From positions 1-32,188 of the forward strand of contig CANIZL010000081.1 in assembly GCA_947471985.1 (NCBI GenBank): a stretch of 32,188 nucleotides of DNA, in the 5' to 3' direction. Source of the DNA: Verrucomicrobiota bacterium. GTDB taxonomy: Bacteria; Verrucomicrobiota; Verrucomicrobiia; Limisphaerales; UBA9464. Below, one piece after another: positions 28,616-32,188 of this stretch. A program made the translations under genes and the position numbers. The notes under the pieces were generated by a model that was not told the origin of the DNA, did not search any database, and saw only the letters and a program-made list of their open reading frames with translations. Within the stretch, counting starts at the first letter, position 1. Each line of letters opens with the position of its first letter.

Positions 28616-31600
28616 CTAAACTGTCCGCGCCGCCTCAAATAGCGCTGCAGGGATGGGATGGGCGAGTTCCCAGACAAAGGAAATGGGGCGATTGCCTTCG
28701 GCGCTGATGAGATGATTAACGGGGCCAAGGAAGATGAAGGGAGCGGTCTCGTCTTCGATGTTCTTTTCCAGTCGGGCGAAAAACAGGATGGTGTACCCGC
28801 GTTCCTGATACTTGAGGAGGTTTTGTCCGCTGGGGCTGATTTGCGTTGTGGTGGATTGGCTTTCCCAGTGCAGTTGCGTGCGGCTTATTGGATAGTCCCG
28901 ATACTGGGTCGTGGGAGAAAAATCCCGATCGGATTTCCGAAACGTTACGAGATGAATGTAGCATTTGAGGGATTCGGCGTGGAAAACACCAACACCTGTG
29001 GGTCCGGATCGTTCCAGTGTGCAGAGGCCGAATGCCGTTTTGACTTCGGCGGAACCATAGGCCGCATGGAGATGGAGTTGGCAGGGGAACGGCAATTGGA
29101 TCGGAGGAGTAGGATAAGCGTGTTGCCGTTGGACGTAATCGACGATTTCTCTAAGGTCGCGCATCGCGGTCGGATTCCGGCGCCATTTGTCCAATGACTG
29201 GGCTAGTGTGGACACTCCAATGTCGCTGCCCTTCTTTCCCCACAGGAGGTAGTGGAGCAGGAGAGCGTCCGTATCGCTGGTGGGTTCAGTGTGGCCGTCG
29301 AGATTGGGTTTGTCGGCGGCAAACGCCGCCAGTTTCGCCAGTGTTTCTGGGTCGGTTCGAAGCAGGATGCGACGATGAGCTTGTCGGCAGGCTTTAAGGT
29401 CTGGGTCAGCCGGCAGCTGGGCGTGGTGAGCGAGGGCTTGCCATTCGGACCACGACTTGTTTCTCAGAAGCTCGAGTGGCGAGATGCCGGTGGCGCGAAT
29501 GAAGTTCGTGAAGGTTGGGGGGCAGTCGTGGTCCTGACGGAAGGTCGCGATGCTTTCGGTGACGAGTGTGGCCAGGTTCTTAAGGTTCTCGCGGATATTG
29601 GCCAGAACGTGCTCGCGGGCTATCCGTTCGAGTTGAATGTTGCAACCGGGCGGAAGATGTGGGAAGTCGTTCTCGGCTTCCTGATCCATGCGCTGACGAT
29701 CGCGGGTCAGTAGAGTCGCAAACTTGCGGTCGATTCGGTATCGGCGGTGGCTCTGGCCGATGAAATCAAGGACCGTGAGGCATTCCTTGTCTCGATGGTG
29801 GCGAAGCCCGCGCCCTAGTTGCTGGAGAAAGACCGTAAGGCTTTCGGTGGGGCGGAGGAACATTACGAGGTTTATCTCCGGCACGTCCACGCCTTCGCTG
29901 AACACATCCACCGTGAAGACATAGGGTAGGTGTCCGGCGCGGAAGTCGCGGACACGTTCGGCGCGGACGTCACCTGGCGTGTCGCCGACGATGACTGCGG
30001 CTTTCAGCCCTTTTTGGTTGAAGGCGGCGGCCATGAAAGTGGCGTGGTCCACACTGGCGCAGAAACCGATGCAGCGAACCTGGCTGAGGTCGGGTTGGTA
30101 TCGGCGGAGGCTGGTGAGAATGACGTCAAGGCGCTGGCGGGCGCGAAGATCATCGCCGGTGTAGACTGCCGTAAGGGCGGTAACGTCATACTTACCGGCT
30201 TTCCAGAAGCGTTCGTCGGCGAGTGGGACAGGGTCGGTGACCCCAAAATAGTGGAAAGGACAGAGCAGCTTTTCTTCGAGCGCTTCAGGAAGGCGGATTT
30301 CGGCGGTAAACTCGCCCCCGAAGTCCGGCAGGATTGACGAACCATCCATACGTTCGGGTGTGGCGGTAAGCCCGAGTAAGACTGTCGGTTTGTAATGTTC
30401 AAAGATCGGTCGGTAGCTGTTGGCGCTGCTGTGGTGCGCTTCGTCGATGACGATGAACGGGTAACGGACGGCATCGGCGTGGATCCAAGGCTTCACCGAG
30501 TTCAGGCTTTGGACGGAGGCGAAGAGGTAGCGCCAGTCCTGCGGGAGTTCGCCGCCAATAAGGATTTCGCCGAAATTGGGATCCCGGAGGAGGGTGCGGA
30601 AGCAGTCGCGGGCTTGTTCGAGGATTTCTCGACGGTGGGCGACGAAGAGGAGCGCGGGCCGTGGCGCGGTTGGAGAGAGGGAGGTGGCGTGAGCGACGAA
30701 GCGGGCGTAGTCGAAACCGGCGACGACGGTCTTTCCGGTGCCGGTGGCGGCAACGACGAGGTTGCGGGACTGACCAGCGGCACGCGCGGCGGCGAGGGCT
30801 TCGAGGATGCGTTCCTGGAAAGGATGCGGGCGCAGGTCCGCGAAGAAGCGGCGTTCGGTTCGGTTGTCTCCAATTCTGGCGTGCCGGATGGCGTCTGAGA
30901 GTCGGTTGGCCTGGGTCGCGTCATAGGATTCAAAATCGGGACTGGCCCAGTAAGTCGAGAACTCGGCGGTGAAGCGTTGGAGGATATGGGGAAGGTCGTG
31001 CTCGGTGACTTTGACGGTCCACTCGAGGCCGCTGGTCATGGCGGCCTGAGACATATTGGCGGAGCCGATGTAAGCAGCGGAAAAGCCGCTGCTACGGTGG
31101 AAGTGGTAGGCCTTGGCGTGGAGACGGGTGCGCTCAGTGTCGTAGGAAACCTTGACCGAGACGCCCGGAAGATCGGCAAGCCAAGCGATGGCGGCGGGAT
31201 CGGAGGCGCCCATGTAGGACGTCGTGACGATGCGCACAGGTATATTGCGGACAGCAAGGGCTTTAAAAGCCGGTTGAAGCAGTCGGAGGCCGGACCATTT
31301 GACGAATGAGACGAGGATATCGACGCGGTCGGCAGTGGCCATTTCCTGCCGCAGTTCGTGCTCGAGTTGTGGGTCGTGGCGGGCGCCTGTAAGAAGGCTG
31401 CTGGTGGTGAGTGGCGTCTCGGGACGTTTGAGCGCAGGCGGGATGGCTTCGCCGGGACCGGGGACTTGAAGGGAAAGGAGGACTGGCGCGGAGGAGCCGA
31501 GCAGAGTCTTTCGTTGGAGGTAGTCGAGACCGTCGGTAGCGGCGATGAGCTCGATCAGGCGATTGACGAGCGGGAGTCGTTCATCCGGACTTCGGGTGCG

Positions 31601-31774
31601 CAACGCATGGGCGAGGAGATGGGAGACAAACTGACTGTAGGCGTGGGGGGTGTCTTCGTCGTCCAGTTTGCCGAGCAAAGACTTGAGCTCGGGTTGAGCG
31701 GTCAGTGCCTCGGCGAGTTCAGTGTCGAGCAGTTGCTCGTAAAGACCTGGGACCAAGCGAGCAGCGGCAGGCAT
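28616..31774 (-). CDS. PLD-nuclease / SF2 helicase with DUF3427 C-terminus
   Basis: The 1052-residue protein has an N-terminal helical region (~1-125), then a phospholipase-D-like nuclease domain with LHAKAYHFH (His219, Lys221) and IGSANMSQAAMTSGLEW (from ~236). An SF2 helicase core follows: LRPHPFQERIL (Q-motif area), Walker A ATGTGKT (343-349), DEAH (444-447), LTATPERMD (~469-477), TVDVFSEGVDVPEINLVMFL, and QLGRGLRHH (652-660). The C-terminus fits DUF3427 (LKYQERGYTILFFARLEKN near the end). All key residues are present and there is no frameshift, so the gene looks intact. Relatives occur in restriction and defence loci and are presumed to cut or translocate on DNA, but activity is not established. 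The ATG at 31774 has AGGGA about 11 bases upstream. Confidence 0.92.
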   Translation of the reverse strand: MPAAARLVPGLYEQLLDTELAEALTAQPELKSLLGKLDDEDTPHAYSQFVSHLLAHALRTRSPDERLPLVNRLIELIAATDGLDYLQRKTLLGSSAPVLLSLQVPGPGEAIPPALKRPETPLTTSSLLTGARHDPQLEHELRQEMATADRVDILVSFVKWSGLRLLQPAFKALAVRNIPVRIVTTSYMGASDPAAIAWLADLPGVSVKVSYDTERTRLHAKAYHFHRSSGFSAAYIGSANMSQAAMTSGLEWTVKVTEHDLPHILQRFTAEFSTYWASPDFESYDATQANRLSDAIRHARIGDNRTERRFFADLRPHPFQERILEALAAARAAGQSRNLVVAATGTGKTVVAGFDYARFVAHATSLSPTAPRPALLFVAHRREILEQARDCFRTLLRDPNFGEILIGGELPQDWRYLFASVQSLNSVKPWIHADAVRYPFIVIDEAHHSSANSYRPIFEHYKPTVLLGLTATPERMDGSSILPDFGGEFTAEIRLPEALEEKLLCPFHYFGVTDPVPLADERFWKAGKYDVTALTAVYTGDDLRARQRLDVILTSLRRYQPDLSQVRCIGFCASVDHATFMAAAFNQKGLKAAVIVGDTPGDVRAERVRDFRAGHLPYVFTVDVFSEGVDVPEINLVMFLRPTESLTVFLQQLGRGLRHHRDKECLTVLDFIGQSHRRYRIDRKFATLLTRDRQRMDQEAENDFPHLPPGCNIQLERIAREHVLANIRENLKNLATLVTESIATFRQDHDCPPTFTNFIRATGISPLELLRNKSWSEWQALAHHAQLPADPDLKACRQAHRRILLRTDPETLAKLAAFAADKPNLDGHTEPTSDTDALLLHYLLWGKKGSDIGVSTLAQSLDKWRRNPTAMRDLREIVDYVQRQHAYPTPPIQLPFPCQLHLHAAYGSAEVKTAFGLCTLERSGPTGVGVFHAESLKCYIHLVTFRKSDRDFSPTTQYRDYPISRTQLHWESQSTTTQISPSGQNLLKYQERGYTILFFARLEKNIEDETAPFIFLGPVNHLISAEGNRPISFVWELAHPIPAALFEAARTV

Positions 31775-32188
31775 GTCCCGAAATTTCCCTCAAGGTGGCC
31801 ACCAATCAAGACATGATCGCATCAGTTGGCGAGGTTGAGGCGGTAGGGAGGAAACTTGGATGAGTGAGATTTGGTACTGGAGAACTTGCGGGCTGACGTT
31901 CCCGAAACGGCGGCCGCGCGGCTGCGTTTGATCCGCTTTCCCACTGTTTTGTGGCTGTTGAAGGGTGATCGAAGGGAGAGCCCAATTCTGACACTGGCCG
32001 GTCTTTTGGGGCTACCTAATTGATCCACAAGGTAAGTCACTGTAGCGCTTCGCGGTAATTCGAGGAGTGATTCCCAAATTTGTTCGTGGTGAAAGTGGGA
32101 GTGATGTCGCAATGGTCCGTGGGAGCAGTTGCAAATAGGTCCGTAGATTCACCGGAAGTGCGTGGGAATGATGCCACGACGGTATTTG
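31775..32188. other. Upstream region of helicase gene; possible partial ORFs
   Basis: Nothing here is firmly recognisable. On the minus strand one frame (31822-32112, TTG start) gives 96 residues ending RKFSSTKSHSSKFPPYRLNL, Ser- and Lys-rich, with reasonable third-position GC. In another frame an open reading from the window edge to a TGA at 32037 ends TPTFTTNKFGNHSSNYREAL, as the tail of a gene beyond the edge might. They overlap, so at most one is real. The helicase promoter should lie here. Confidence 0.3.

Overview
The window looks like a chromosomal segment of a free-living Verrucomicrobium, probably of the Pedosphaera/Limisphaera type. This is inferred from gene content: a DUF1549/DUF1553 c-type cytochrome gene followed by a Tat-exported DUF1501 gene, very large secreted proteins with lamin-tail, CotH, Ig-like and lectin-like domains, a small PQQ-type beta-propeller protein, and high GC. 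No rRNA, tRNA or CRISPR array was seen.

Layout. 1-1536: a GSCFA-domain protein on the plus strand, with 510 bases before it that hold no convincing gene. 1799-6350: a secreted tandem beta-helix (pectate-lyase-3/GH55-like) protein on the minus strand, divergent from a TetR regulator and a membrane-anchored beta-propeller protein on the plus strand. A palindrome at the tetR start and a related site before the propeller gene look like operators of this regulator. 6368-18703: a long minus-strand block of exported proteins: a multidomain lipase-like hydrolase, DUF1501, DUF1549/DUF1553, a small DUF2127 membrane protein, and a CotH/lamin-tail protein. 18893-21751: an intact helicase-IV-like (HelD) UvrD-family enzyme on the plus strand. 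21761-23467: a patchwork of a dead GIY-YIG gene, a DUF4239 membrane protein, a DUF4242 protein and a fragment of a second DUF1501 gene. 23500-25929: a large secreted protein of repeated beta-sandwich modules.

26007-31774 is an accessory, defence-type island, read entirely on the minus strand. In transcription order it holds an intact PLD-nuclease/SF2-helicase/DUF3427 protein, a small acidic conserved protein, a decayed EcoRII-C-like restriction endonuclease, an intact Vsr mismatch endonuclease, an antitoxin remnant and frameshifted PIN toxin, a truncated second vsr, and a truncated AAA+ ATPase. A 402-base imperfect direct repeat (26399-26800 and 27379-27780) flanks the toxin-antitoxin remnant exactly. 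Restriction, Vsr and helicase together point to a former CCWGG-type restriction system. No methyltransferase is visible, and several parts are broken.

A twin-hairpin REP-like repeat occurs at 18748-18809, with a half copy at 21992-22018 that ends the dead GIY-YIG gene. Most remaining long open frames, including three antisense ones of 940-1150 codons, are shadows caused by high GC.
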